This document shows, piece by piece, positions 43,756 to 52,884 of a DNA stretch of 64,000 bases. The stretch is from positions 38,819-102,818 of the forward strand of contig NZ_SRRZ01000005.1 of assembly GCF_013179805.1 (NCBI RefSeq), given 5' to 3'. Numbering within the stretch: the first letter of the stretch is position 1; each line of letters begins with the position of its first letter. The notes under the pieces are model-generated. The model was not told the origin of the DNA and ran no database searches. It was given only the letters and a program-made list of their open reading frames with translations. This DNA is from Microcoleus asticus IPMA8. Lineage in GTDB: Bacteria; Cyanobacteriota; Cyanobacteriia; Cyanobacteriales; Microcoleaceae. A program made the translations under genes and the position numbers.

Positions 43756-44282
43756 CGCACACCTCCGGCACATACCAGCGGTTCAACCCCAAGAACCGCA
43801 GCCAAACACTGGGCTTGCAAGTGCGCTTCCCTGTAAGCAAAAGGACTTTGCAGAACTCCCAGCAACTCACTCACTACCAATTTGCAGGTCAACTGGCCAG
43901 GAATCATCAAACGACGCAATAGCATCCTGTTCAGCCAGTGAGAGCAAACAAAATTCCAAATTTCCAGCCGCGGCACAGTGCGGTTGCGCGTGCAGATGAC
44001 AACGCTCATTGACGGCAGGTGGCGATGGGAAACTGCTGCTGGTTCCTGGCCGAAGAGCTCTACCAAAGTCGATCGCACGAACTCTTTGCCTAACTTATCC
44101 ACAATTGTTTGTGGCACTCGATCTGTCGCAATTGTTTGTTCCCAGGGACTGTTACTAACATCAGCCCAGCCCAGAGGTCGTCCCCGGTAGCGAACTAAAA
44201 TGCGAAATCCTTCATATTTTCCGAGTTTTTGAATCGGATTAATCTGTTCGGCCAACTCAATTTCCATTACTTTTATTGCCAT
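43752..44282 (-). pseudogene. Truncated GT2 glycosyltransferase remnant
   Basis: 176 residues, ATG 44282 with AGGAG nearby. Residues 26-68 are the recurring module (FRILVRYRGRPLGWADVSNS), and SVVICTRNRT is the first strand of a GT2 catalytic domain. After CTRNRT the GT2 sequence stops: no DxD motif, and the remaining ~80 residues do not continue the fold. One stretch reads more naturally in another frame (LLSLAEQDAIASFDD), which points to deletion and frameshift. The reading frame still ends exactly at the GTGA overlap with the permease start, so its translation may be kept for coupling. Confidence 0.65.
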
Positions 44283-44312
44283 AAGTTGCTCCTAAAAATA
44301 GTGCAGCGGGAA

Positions 44313-45731
44313 CTAGAGAGAAAAGTTCTCAGTTTTGAGTTGGGAGTTTTGAGTTGCAATTTCCCAATTTTCCAATTTCCCAACTTTTGAGGTTGGAGTT
44401 TTGAGTTTAAAGTCCCCGACATACTTATTAATTGCTAATTCGTACATTTTAAAAGCAACTAAAGGCTTTTCTTCGATCGTTTCAGCCTTGCAGGGCATAC
44501 CGTTAACCCCGATCGCCCGAGCTAGGGGTTCGGCAAAGTGAAGCGCCAGAATCGATCGCAAGTGAGCGCCTCGCAGCGGTTCCGCGCCCGCTTGCGGAAA
44601 AATGTGGCCTACTTCCTGTTGACCGTAATACAGGTAAACCCCAGCCGGTCGTTCCGCGTCCAGCAGGCTTTCTGCAGCTTCCCAACCTTGCTCCAAATCG
44701 ATGTTAATTTCATGTCCGCCCAAATCGCCGCGGGTCGGGGTTCCTTGCATAAAACTAGAAATTGCCGATCTACTTTTCAACTCATCGATAACACCCCGCA
44801 AATACCAATAACCGCGCAATTTTGCCCGCAACCACCGCCAAGTTCCCCGCATCCGCAAGCTTTCGAGTAAATCAAGGGATTTCCTCAGTCCCAGAACCAG
44901 CCAATCCACAGCAGCCGGGCAGAAAAACGTGACAGCTACCAGAATTTTATCTACCAGCGAGTAAGCAGTTTCGTAGGCTGCTATCGGCAGTGTCGGTTTA
45001 AGTTCCGGGTGTCGGTGGCCGATCAAAACATCCGATCGCCCTTCCTGACGAAATCGGCGGAAAGAGCGATCGATATTGTTGGTTTCGTGTTCGTAATGAT
45101 AGCCCACTGCTTCAGCAGCCACAACAACAGGTACATCAGCTTTCAGCAAACGCACCCCAAACTCGTAATCTTCCCCGCCGCAGTTCCCGAAAGCCGAATC
45201 AAAGCCATCAAGACGAGCAAACAGTTCTGCATCCAAAGAAAGGTTGCCGCTGAGCAAATCTTTATAAGTAAATCGGTGACCGGGCTGGCTCATCTGATAA
45301 AACTTGTCTTCCCACCACGATCGCACTTCCACGTCAAAAAGTCTAGTTCCTCCGTGCAACTTAGGCGGATATGGGCCCATGACAGCCGCTCCCGGACGCT
45401 CTCGGTGAGCGCGCGCGTGGCTTTCAACCAAAGGCGGCAGGGCTTCGATATCGTCGTCGAGAAACAGCAGCAATTGCCCCGTAGCCGAAGCCGCTCCCGT
45501 ATTGCGGGCGATGGCAGCACTCCGGCAATTTACCTCGAGCGCGTGCAGTTTAAACGGAGCTTTGTAGTCTTGTAGCATTGCCAAAGTATCGTCTATGCAG
45601 CTATCTGCCACTACAATAACTTCGATCAGCTCGATCGGATAAGTTTGCGAGTGCAAAGCATCCAAAGCCCGCCGCAGCGAAGAACTTCGATTGTGAGTGG
45701 GAATAATTACGCTAACAGTCAAATTTTCCAT
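44313..45731 (-). CDS. GT2 glycosyltransferase with C-terminal interaction module
   Basis: 472 residues. The GT2 domain begins VSVIIPTHNRSSSLRRALDA, with LLLFLDDDIEALP (DDD at 92-94) as metal-binding DxD and GNCGGEDYEFGVRL as the acceptor-side ED motif. A helical middle follows. Residues 363-403 (AGVYLYYGQQEVGHIFPQAG, LRSILALHFAEPL) match the recurring module of the operon. The last ~31 residues are translated from an ATTTTGAGTT-type intergenic repeat, so the original stop was lost or extended. A 74-bp spacer separates it from the upstream GT2 gene. Confidence 0.9.
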   Translation of the reverse strand: MENLTVSVIIPTHNRSSSLRRALDALHSQTYPIELIEVIVVADSCIDDTLAMLQDYKAPFKLHALEVNCRSAAIARNTGAASATGQLLLFLDDDIEALPPLVESHARAHRERPGAAVMGPYPPKLHGGTRLFDVEVRSWWEDKFYQMSQPGHRFTYKDLLSGNLSLDAELFARLDGFDSAFGNCGGEDYEFGVRLLKADVPVVVAAEAVGYHYEHETNNIDRSFRRFRQEGRSDVLIGHRHPELKPTLPIAAYETAYSLVDKILVAVTFFCPAAVDWLVLGLRKSLDLLESLRMRGTWRWLRAKLRGYWYLRGVIDELKSRSAISSFMQGTPTRGDLGGHEINIDLEQGWEAAESLLDAERPAGVYLYYGQQEVGHIFPQAGAEPLRGAHLRSILALHFAEPLARAIGVNGMPCKAETIEEKPLVAFKMYELAINKYVGDFKLKTPTSKVGKLENWEIATQNSQLKTENFSL

Positions 45732-45805
45732 ATTTACATTACCAAAATTAACTTCATCTACATTTCATCTGCTTTCATCTGCGGTTAAAAATAATCTAAA
45801 ACTCC

Positions 45806-46996
45806 CTATTCATTGCTCCCCTTAATTTCTTGCAACCACTTCCGAGAAGCAAAATAAGCCATCGGCCCACTGACACAGCCTCGCAGTTGAGCCAACAGCA
45901 AATCGCTCGGAATCGACTCGGGTTGCTTTCGCAAAGAAGCAAATAATTCAGGAATTTGCTTGGAATGCAACCATCCCCAAGCTAACCGCAGCACACTGAA
46001 TTCCCTGTTGATTACAAACATCCGCGTCCAGAAAGCATAGACTCCGATGCCGTAGCCTTGGAGCGTTTTTTGCAATTCTTCCCAGGTGCGCCGATGGCGG
46101 TGCCAGCTCAAAGCTCTCGGCTCGTAGACGATGCAGTAGCCCGCGCGCAAAATGCGGGCAAAGAGTTCACAGTCTTCCCCTCCGACAGTGGGCGTTCCCG
46201 CCCCTAAAGCCTCGTCAAACAAGCCGATACAGTCGATCGAACTTTTCCGCAAAGCCATACTCGCCGAAACCCCCACAGGAGCGACAACCAGCGGGTTGCA
46301 GTGCGCCCCGTCAAAAATTCGGCGCTCGAAGCCCCGCCCGTGGGGGCTATAGCGCTCGAACCATTCTTGCGCTTCGGTTTCTAGTTCCAAGGGCATCAGC
46401 AGCCCAGTGACGCACATCACTCGCGGATCGCTAAAATTCCACAAGAGCGATCGCAGCCAGTTGGGATCGGGGGCCGCGTCGTCATCTGTAAAGGCTACGA
46501 ATTCGTGTTTAGCTTCGCGTAAAGCTCGGTTGCGGGCAGCGCTGGAACCCGGTACGTCTTCGCGAACATAGCGGACTTTTGGGTAATTTTTGACCAGTTC
46601 CTCGGTAGCGTCCGTGGCGGGACAATTGTCAATTACTAAGTATTCCTGACCGTCGTCTGGGAGCTGCATAAACGCTTCAAGAGTGCGCCGCAAATCTTCC
46701 GGGCGATCGCGCGTGCAAACCGCTACTGTGGCGATCGGGATTGCCTGCAGGGACCCGCGTTCGTCCCATGCGAGGGAATCGTAGAGCCAATTTTTCCAAA
46801 GATTCTCCCCCGCAGCATTCATCAGTGTTTCCTGCAATTGAGATCCCTCAATGCTACCTCTGACTACCGAAAGTAGAGCTTGGCCGATCGGTTTTCCGTG
46901 CAGTCGAATTAAAACCAAAGCTTTGCTGTAACGCTCCTCAACCGTAATTGCGGGCGGAAGTTTGGAGATTTCCAGGTCAAGAATAGCTGTTGCCAT
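45806..46996 (-). CDS. GT2 glycosyltransferase with N-terminal interaction module
   Basis: 396 residues, first gene of the glycan operon. Residues 24-66 are the recurring module (SKALVLIRLHGKPIGQALLS). The GT2 domain starts IATVAVCTRDRPEDLRRTLE, has FVAFTDDDAAPDPNWL (DDD) and GGEDCELFARILRAGY. The architecture of module then GT2 is common in this group of cyanobacteria and also seen in the broken gene at 43752-44282. It adds sugars to an exported glycan; donor and acceptor are unknown. No clear promoter was found in the 1-kb space upstream. Confidence 0.9.
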   Translation of the reverse strand: MATAILDLEISKLPPAITVEERYSKALVLIRLHGKPIGQALLSVVRGSIEGSQLQETLMNAAGENLWKNWLYDSLAWDERGSLQAIPIATVAVCTRDRPEDLRRTLEAFMQLPDDGQEYLVIDNCPATDATEELVKNYPKVRYVREDVPGSSAARNRALREAKHEFVAFTDDDAAPDPNWLRSLLWNFSDPRVMCVTGLLMPLELETEAQEWFERYSPHGRGFERRIFDGAHCNPLVVAPVGVSASMALRKSSIDCIGLFDEALGAGTPTVGGEDCELFARILRAGYCIVYEPRALSWHRHRRTWEELQKTLQGYGIGVYAFWTRMFVINREFSVLRLAWGWLHSKQIPELFASLRKQPESIPSDLLLAQLRGCVSGPMAYFASRKWLQEIKGSNE

Positions 46997-47619
46997 GAGT
47001 TATGCCATCTTAAGATTGTAGATTTTAGATTCTAAATTTTAGATTGTGAAAAACTCATAAATAATCCGTATTTCCCCGGATGTTTTTTAGCCAAAATTGT
47101 TTTATAAGATAGCAATTTATTAATGCTATACTTGTCGCACCCGGCTTGCGAATCAAACATAAAGCCTCATTTTTGTTATTGCTGTTATTCATATTTTAAC
47201 TTTCGATGACCTGCTGATGTCAAGTTTTTTTCGTACATTATATTTGCCGTCAAAAACGAGCGCTCGTTGAGGCTTGTGTCAATTGCAGATGCTATAGGCA
47301 GCCGTTGCGCTAGCAAGCCTCGCCATTAATGCCACATCTAAAAACCCGATTTTTTGAGAAAACCGGGTTTGTGGGATCGCTTCTCACTCATTTCAGCTTT
47401 AATTGCGATCGGGTACTATGCTCGACAACATACCAAACAATTAAAAACTCTCGCAATTCCAACTTTCGCGAGTAGTAGTTCTCTAGCAATCCCAAGTCCG
47501 TTGCGATAATATAGATGCAGTAAATGAAATACTAATTTTTGGGAATAAATCCCCATGCCAAGTAGAACATCACAAAAAACAATAATATTTTCTATGGTCT
47601 TGTAGATACTGTCTTGACC
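46997..47619. other. Gene-free stretch between glycan operon and IS remnants
   Basis: About 620 bp. It contains an ATTTTAG tract just upstream of the GT2 gene (47010-47045) and an AAACCCG...CGGGTTT hairpin (47342-47370) of the dispersed repeat family. The rightmost part grades into the eroded end of the IS110 element. No gene could be supported. Confidence 0.5.
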
Positions 47620-48450
47620 TGTCAACCGGTAGCGATCGCATAATTGGGGTCGAAAGGCTTTTGGGATTTTTAAATCCCAAAAGCCAAATGCACCAACTTC
47701 CGATATCATTGCACCAATCACCTGCATTTTGACCTTTCCACAACCCAATAATCGCACAGCGAGTTGCTTTGAGTAACGGATTGCAGGGCATCGCCACCAC
47801 AGCCAGCAAATACAAAGCTTTTTGCAGTCGGATATTGCCGGCGTATGAGAAACGAGTTTTGCCTTTAATAGAAGTCCCAGAATTGCATTCGCAGGGAGTG
47901 AAGCCTGCATAAACTGCTAATTTCCAAGCATTCTCACAATCAAAAACCTCACCAATGTACGGTAATAATATGGATGCCGTTTGTTCACCAATTCCGGGAA
48001 TTGAGGTCAAGATTTCACCCTTTTTTTTAAAATGGGGGTTTTGGTCAAAATGGTCACTAATCAGTTATTTTATCGGTTGTTATTACTGTTTAAGATACTC
48101 CAAATATGCTAGCGTAAGGGAAGCAACAGTTGATCTAGCTGTTTCCAGACGGTTCTGTTATTGAGTTGACATTGCGATCGCAGATTCGACCGATCGCAAA
48201 GCTAGCTTGTAATTCCTTAACTTCTGGTGCAGTAGGTGTCGAAAATGAGGGTTTAACAGATGCACAAAAACGAGCAATCAGTGTCGCATCTACGGAGTCG
48301 GCTTGGGTTCGCAAAAGTTCGCTTTTAGCAAACCCTTTAATCCTGGCAGGATTGACGATACTAACCTGATAACCAGCAAAATGGAGGAATTCGGCTAAGG
48401 CTTCCCCGTAAATGCTAGTAACTTCCATGCAATCAGGGAGTTTGAGTACA
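47620..48450 (-). pseudogene. IS110-family transposase remnant
   Basis: On the minus strand the N-terminal DEDD half is readable at 48450-48190 (MEVTSIYGEALAEFLHFAGY, SIVNPARIKGFAKSELLRTQ, ADSVDATLIARFC). The C-terminal half is at 48010-47740 (TSIPGIGEQTASILLPYIGE, LAVYAGFTPCECNSGTSIKG, KTRFSYAGNIRLQKALYLLA). The middle segment is deleted, and a frameshift near 47750 moves the last part (KVKMQVIGAM, IPKAFRPQ) into another frame. It cannot transpose. No ends were defined, since IS110 elements lack long inverted repeats. Confidence 0.85.
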
Positions 48451-48457
48451 CGAAGTT

Positions 48458-48505
48458 GTTTCAGACGGAACTTACCCCGCACACGGGGTAAGTTCCGTCT
48501 GAAAC
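48458..48505. repeat. 22-bp perfect inverted repeat at the junction of two IS remnants
   Basis: The arms run 48458-48479 and 48484-48505, with loop CACA. They begin GTTTCAGACGGAACTTAC and are perfectly complementary. The hairpin lies exactly between the IS110 and IS630 remnants. A looser relative (GAAGTTCCCTCGC with its complement) is at 59358-59386. Confidence 0.8.
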
Positions 48506-48940
48506 TGGTAGATAGACGAGGTTCAGTCGGTTATTTACAATCTGCGCAAAACGCAGCAGTCGTTTGCTGGCTGCCGTCAAAAAACTGGAATATCACTGAA
48601 CTGCAAGGATACATATTTGAGAACTACGATGTGGTATTTGACTCCACACAAAGCTATTCCACAAAGTTTAACCAGGCACGAATTAGCTGAAAAAAACTTA
48701 AAAACGCAACCCTAAATAAGACCCAGCAATGATAAAAAAACAGCACATTACAGGTGGGTTGGACACTCACCGAGCCGAGATTACTTCTGGCAAGTTAGTG
48801 GTATTTTTACAGGATGAATATCATCTATTGTCGGAATTGATGTGGCTGTGTTGGGGGTAAAACAAAAGAACGTATCGTTTTGTCCCCTAGTCAATGAGCG
48901 GAGTAAACAAACCTATTATGGGGCAGTCAGGCGATGTGAG
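48506..48940 (+). pseudogene. IS630-family transposase remnant
   Basis: Fragments in several phases: a helix-turn-helix part (GSVGYLQSAQNAAVVCWLPS, ELQGYIFENYDVVF, SKQSYY-like STQSYSTKFNQARIS), a TGA in place of Trp after ARIS (48688-48690), then KLVVFLQDEYHLL around the first DDE aspartate, and PLVNERSKQTYYGAV near 48885-48930. The pieces follow the IS630 order but are joined by at least one stop and one frameshift. The element is inactive. Confidence 0.75.
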
Positions 48941-48979
48941 ATTTGAGGTTTGAGACTTCGGTGTGAGACTTCGCCGAAA

Positions 48980-49049
48980 CGTTCGACGCTCAGCGCGACT
49001 AGGCTCAAACGTTCGGCGAGCACTCAGCCGAGTCGCGCTGAGTCGAACG
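48980..49049. repeat. Imperfect 19-21-bp inverted repeat
   Basis: CGTTCGACGCTCAGCGCGAC (48980-48999) pairs with the AGTCGCGCTGAGTCGAACG arm (49031-49049), with a 2-base bulge. Inside the 30-base loop is another GTTCGGCGAG/CTCAGCCGA dyad. The repeated GTTCGNCG words suggest a local fold-back origin. Confidence 0.55.
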
Positions 49050-49778
49050 ATTTGAGATTTACTCCCGATGAATCTGGGAACTAGAACAAGAGTCTACAAC
49101 TTTGGGTGGCTGGCGACTACTGTCGGAAACTTGTGTCCGTTTTTGGGCGGGGTCAAAAATCCATTTCAACTCTCTCCAGGATAGCCACAAGGTTTGCTTA
49201 GAAGAATGTATCAAACTTTTACAAAGAAACCAATCGAACTCATAAAGCCTCTCTCTGCTCTGACAACAGCAGTTAGCTAGCACGATTCTTGTTCTCCAAG
49301 TTTTTCAGATTGGACTATACACCGCCCTCAAAAACCAAAAAATGAAGATTTGTAAAGTTTTATCAAGATGTTTGGGCATCTGAATTAAAATCTTCTCATA
49401 AAAAAGACCAGCTTTTAGCAGGCGCAAATTGTGGAAAAAGGTTTAAAACTCAGAATATGAGATCGAGTTCGCTGATCTTACATGGTTCAATAAAATGTAA
49501 CTTTTGATGCCAGAACCAGTAGCATGAACTTTGTCGAAGGCCGAATGCCCGTCAGGCCAATGCCTTCGGAAAATCGCTTTCCTGGCGCTGCATCAAATCT
49601 TAAGTGCAATTACTTTCCTTGCACGGGAGCCGGAGCCTTCGAGCAAACATTTAACTCCAGGGCTTACGCACCACAACTTTACAGAAACCGGGTTTTTTAC
49701 CCGGAGCGAGGGCGGCAACAAAGTGTTTCCGTCCATCAAACCCGGTTTCTGTGTCCGGGAGTGAACTCGATCGAATGA
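49050..49778. other. Gene-poor stretch after the IS remnants
   Basis: About 730 bp. A 74-codon minus-strand frame (49059-49283; LIHSSKQTLWLSWRELKWIF) may be another transposon fragment, but its family was not recognised. The right part holds the inverted CAGAAACCGGGTTT pair at 49681-49752. No promoter for the following gene was recognised. Confidence 0.4.
49681..49752. repeat. Inverted pair of ACAGAAACCGGGTTT
   Basis: ACAGAAACCGGGTTT (49681-49695) and AAACCCGGTTTCTGT (49738-49752) are perfect inverted copies separated by 42 bp. This is a further member of the dispersed AAACCGGGTTT family, here as a stem just 27 bp before the next start codon. Confidence 0.7.
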
Positions 49779-51473
49779 ATGCAGTCGCAACCGATGTTTA
49801 AATGTGGCGATACTGCAAGTTGCGTGCAAAGCAGGGAGCTAACCGCAGTGATGGATCTCGATTGTTTACCTTACGGCGCAGGCCACGCACAGGAAGGGGT
49901 CTGTCTGCTAGTCCGAATGGGGCCGCACCGCATTTTACTCGACTGCGGTATAGAGGATATTGCACCCCTGTCAGCGACACTAAATCGATCGCTGCCAGCC
50001 GATTTTGTGGTGTGCACCCACGCCCACTCTGACCACGCCAGAGGTTTGCTAGCACTCCATCAATCTTTCCCCCACTTGCCAATTTACGCCAGCGAAGTGA
50101 CAACGCGGCTGCTACCGCTCAACTGGCCATCCCGGTCTCAGCAGCCAGAGTCTCGGTTCTGTCAGGCACTGCCCTGGCAGTCGCCGATCGAACTGCGCCC
50201 GGGACTTAGCGTGCAGTTGTTCCCGTCGGGCCATTTGCCCGGAGCGGCGACTGTGATCCTGACTTATGCCGCCCCCCACCGCACCTACACCCTGGTTTAT
50301 ACCGGCGACTTTTTCCTGTCCAATTCTCGTTTGGTGGAAGGTTTGCCACTGGGAGAACTCAGGGGCATGAAACCCGATGTTTTAATTTTGGAAGGCAGTT
50401 ACGGCACGGCGCGCCACCCTCACCGCCGACAACTGGAAAATCAGTTAGCCGATCGCATCCACCGCGCCATCGCCGACGGTTACTCGGTACTGCTGCCCGC
50501 GCCGGCACTCGGTTTGGGCCAAGAACTGCTGATGCTGCTCCGCAGTCACCACTACTTTACTGGCCGCGACTTGGATATTTGGGTGGACGGCACTGTCGCC
50601 GACGGGTGCGACGCTTATCTGGAACTGTTGCCCCAATTTCCCACCGCCGTCCAAAATTTTGCTCTGCACCAACCTTTGTTTTGGGACGAAAGGGTGAAAC
50701 CCCGCGTCCGCCGGCTGTCTGCCGAACAGCGCCTCGGATTGGGTTCCACGCCGTGTATTGTGATTACTGACCAAATTGCTGATTTGGCTTTGTATGTTGC
50801 CGATCGCACAAATCCTTGGATTTTGCTCGCACCTCAAAAACCCGGATATCCCGTCAGCAACTGGCCCGAATCTGGAGTCAGAAGCGTCGAAACTTATCTG
50901 CTAGCCGAACACTGCGACGGCCCAGGGACTACCCAGCTCATCCACAATTTGCGTCCCCAGCACGTAATTTTACTCCACGGTTCCCCTGCATATTTGGCTG
51001 ACTTGGCTAACTTGGACGAGCTGCGAAACCGCTACCAGTTGCACACTCCGGCGGTCGGAACACTTGTAGAACTGCCGATCGGGGAAATGTTTTTGCAGCC
51101 CGCTATCCCGGAAACTAACTATGAGGGAGAACTCAGCGAATTGGGGACAGAAGTAGCAATTAGCTTGCCGAGTCCGATTACAGCCGACCCTCGGTGGGCC
51201 AATTTTGCCGATACCGGTTTGGTAGAAGCGCGGTGGCAAGGCGAAGAACTGGTACTGCGGGGCATCTCCCAGCGGGAACTGCTTTTTCAAGGCAGCGCCG
51301 TTCAGGCAAACCTCGAATGCTGCGGCAATTGCCAGCACTACCGGGGCCAGCGCTGTTGGAACCAATTATCTGCTTTGTTTGGCTTTAAAGTTACCCCCGA
51401 CGGTTTCTGTCCGGTGTTTAAAGCGATACCGGAGTCCGAACTTTTCCTAGATGGGGAAACAGACGGCGAATAA
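49779..51473 (+). CDS. Metallo-beta-lactamase/beta-CASP-fold protein with C-terminal Cys motif
   Basis: 564 residues. The hydrolase motif CTHAHSDHARGLL gives the HxHxDH zinc site, preceded by ILLDCGIED and followed by SGHLPGAATVIL and VYTGDF. The middle segment (PDVLILEGSYGTARHPHRRQ) is of the beta-CASP type found in RNA-processing nucleases. The C-terminus has cysteines in CCGNCQHY, RCWNQ and GFCPVF, which could bind zinc or an iron-sulfur cluster. A role in RNA metabolism is inferred. Start: ATG 49779, with M25 at 49851 possible; homologues begin close to LDCLPYGAGH. Confidence 0.88.
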   Translation: MQSQPMFKCGDTASCVQSRELTAVMDLDCLPYGAGHAQEGVCLLVRMGPHRILLDCGIEDIAPLSATLNRSLPADFVVCTHAHSDHARGLLALHQSFPHLPIYASEVTTRLLPLNWPSRSQQPESRFCQALPWQSPIELRPGLSVQLFPSGHLPGAATVILTYAAPHRTYTLVYTGDFFLSNSRLVEGLPLGELRGMKPDVLILEGSYGTARHPHRRQLENQLADRIHRAIADGYSVLLPAPALGLGQELLMLLRSHHYFTGRDLDIWVDGTVADGCDAYLELLPQFPTAVQNFALHQPLFWDERVKPRVRRLSAEQRLGLGSTPCIVITDQIADLALYVADRTNPWILLAPQKPGYPVSNWPESGVRSVETYLLAEHCDGPGTTQLIHNLRPQHVILLHGSPAYLADLANLDELRNRYQLHTPAVGTLVELPIGEMFLQPAIPETNYEGELSELGTEVAISLPSPITADPRWANFADTGLVEARWQGEELVLRGISQRELLFQGSAVQANLECCGNCQHYRGQRCWNQLSALFGFKVTPDGFCPVFKAIPESELFLDGETDGE

Positions 51474-51798
51474 GCTGTCGGGCACCTCGAAACCAGCCAG
51501 CAGGCAAAGAAAACAAAAAAACAGTCCTAGACGTACACAGACAAAAAACCCCGTTTAACCAGGGGTAAGGTATCGCGCATTGAATAATTTTTCAACTACT
51601 GTGTACTTAAGCTCTTGTGGGGTGGGCAGGAGAGCCCGCCATAAAGCTTAAATTTAAAGGCAAAATACCTTATTTGGTCACAACCGAGAATATTTTTGGT
51701 CTAAACCGGGTTTTTTGCGTAATTCCTCCAGGAAAAAGGGAGAAAAGTCGTTTTCTTTTCTCTCAAGTTTTCCTTGTGCCTCAAGCGCGAGCTCAAAA
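51474..51798. other. Intergenic region with GGTTTTTT repeat
   Basis: 325 bp. It holds a CCCCGTTTAACCAGGGG hairpin at about 51549-51567, possibly a terminator of the previous gene, and an AAACCGGGTTTTTTGCG copy at 51703-51719. No gene. Confidence 0.45.
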
Positions 51799-52110
51799 CT
51801 ATTCCAAATTCGAGTCCGGGTAGTGATTGCGAATTTGTTCGGCTTCGGGACAATCGTCAGAAACTAGGGGCTCGCAGTTAGTTCTGGACACCGAAGCCAA
51901 CTTCTGGGACACAGCTCCAATACTTTCGAGACGCACCATTTCTTCCCAGGAGCTGATTTCGTCTTCTTCGTCGGTTTCGTAGCGCAGCGTGACTAGATCC
52001 CCTTCAATATCTAGGATACGAGCGCGCTCTATCCAACGTTGCTGATCTCGAAGAAAAATAGAAACCTCACGACCATCACAACAGAGTTGATAGATTTTGC
52101 GCTGTAGCAT
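51799..52110 (-). CDS. DUF6679-type conserved cyanobacterial protein
   Basis: 103 residues. The first 75 residues (MLQRKIYQLCCDGREVSIFL, RDQQRWIERARILDIEGDLV, TLRYETDEEDEISSWEEMVR) form a strongly conserved unit I associate with DUF6679, a short cyanobacterial family of unknown function. A beta-barrel fold like small RNA- or ligand-binding proteins is possible. The C-terminal 30 residues are variable. Upstream is the AT-rich end of a gene-free stretch. Confidence 0.75.
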   Translation of the reverse strand: MLQRKIYQLCCDGREVSIFLRDQQRWIERARILDIEGDLVTLRYETDEEDEISSWEEMVRLESIGAVSQKLASVSRTNCEPLVSDDCPEAEQIRNHYPDSNLE

Positions 52111-52391
52111 TTGTCAGTTCTCCTGCGCAGTTTAACTTGCTTAAAATATGGCCTGTTTACCGTAACGTACTTTGGGTTTTACATCGGAAGGCACAGCCGT
52201 ATGGACTGGCCATTTTCACGTTTTCCGAAACTTTTGTACCGATGGGAGTTACCAAACTTGATTTTACCACCAAATCTATCTAGTACGCCATTTATCCAAT
52301 TACAGGTTGTGCAGCCAGTGGCATCCCTCGCGGGAGGCATTTGCCAGCACAGATCGGAGCATTAGAACTTGACTCCCGCGATCGCGATTAA

Positions 52392-52828
52392 CAGCGACAA
52401 TAAAAACAGACTCTGCCTCAGAAATCTCCCTCTCAGGGTCTCAATTCCCCCAGAAACCTCTTGTTTCGACGTTTGTTCGATCGCGCCCACTAACGTTTCT
52501 TGACTCAATCTCAAATCTCAAAGCTCCAAAGCTCCAAAGCGACACTCAAACAGCGACAATAAAAACAGACTCTGCCTCAGAAATCTCCCTCTCTTGTGCC
52601 TCAATTCCCCCAGAAACCTCTTGTTTCGACGTTTGTTCGATCGCCCGCTAACGCCTCTTGGCTCAATCTCAAATCTCAAATGTCAAAGCGAAAGCTCCAA
52701 AGCGACACTCAAACAGCGACAATAAAAACAGACTCTGCCTCAGAAATCTCCCTCTCTTGTACCTCAAGTCCCCCAGAAACCTCTTGTTTCGACTTTTGTT
52801 CGATCGCCCACAGTACCGCGTCTTTCCT
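52392..52828. repeat. Three tandem imperfect ~160-bp repeats
   Basis: Units start at 52392, 52551 and 52714, each with CAGCGACAATAAAAACAGAC then TCTGCCTCAGAAATCTCCCT. The core of about 105 bp is nearly identical. The variable tail contains a HIP1-like GATCGC and AATCTCAAATCTCAAA-type words. The units have no open frame in common beyond ~60 codons. Confidence 0.85.
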
Positions 52829-52884
52829 CAATCTAAAACCTAAAACCTAAAATCTAAAATCTAAAATCTAAAATCTAAAATCTA
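52829..52884. repeat. AATCTAA/AACCTAA heptamer tract
   Basis: About seven tandem units of AAAATCT with early AAAACCT variants, directly after the third 160-bp unit. Confidence 0.85.

Noticed and set aside
45009..45575. Plus-strand frame of 188 codons
   Set aside because: Fully antisense to the GT2 gene with DDD and ED motifs; no independent evidence.
49059..49283. Minus-strand frame of 74 codons considered as a gene
   Set aside because: Could be a transposon fragment, but no family was recognised and nothing supports expression.
52392..52828. Three direct repeats considered as a CRISPR array
   Set aside because: Units of ~160 bp with ~105 bp near-identical core and only three copies; no spacer pattern and no cas genes.
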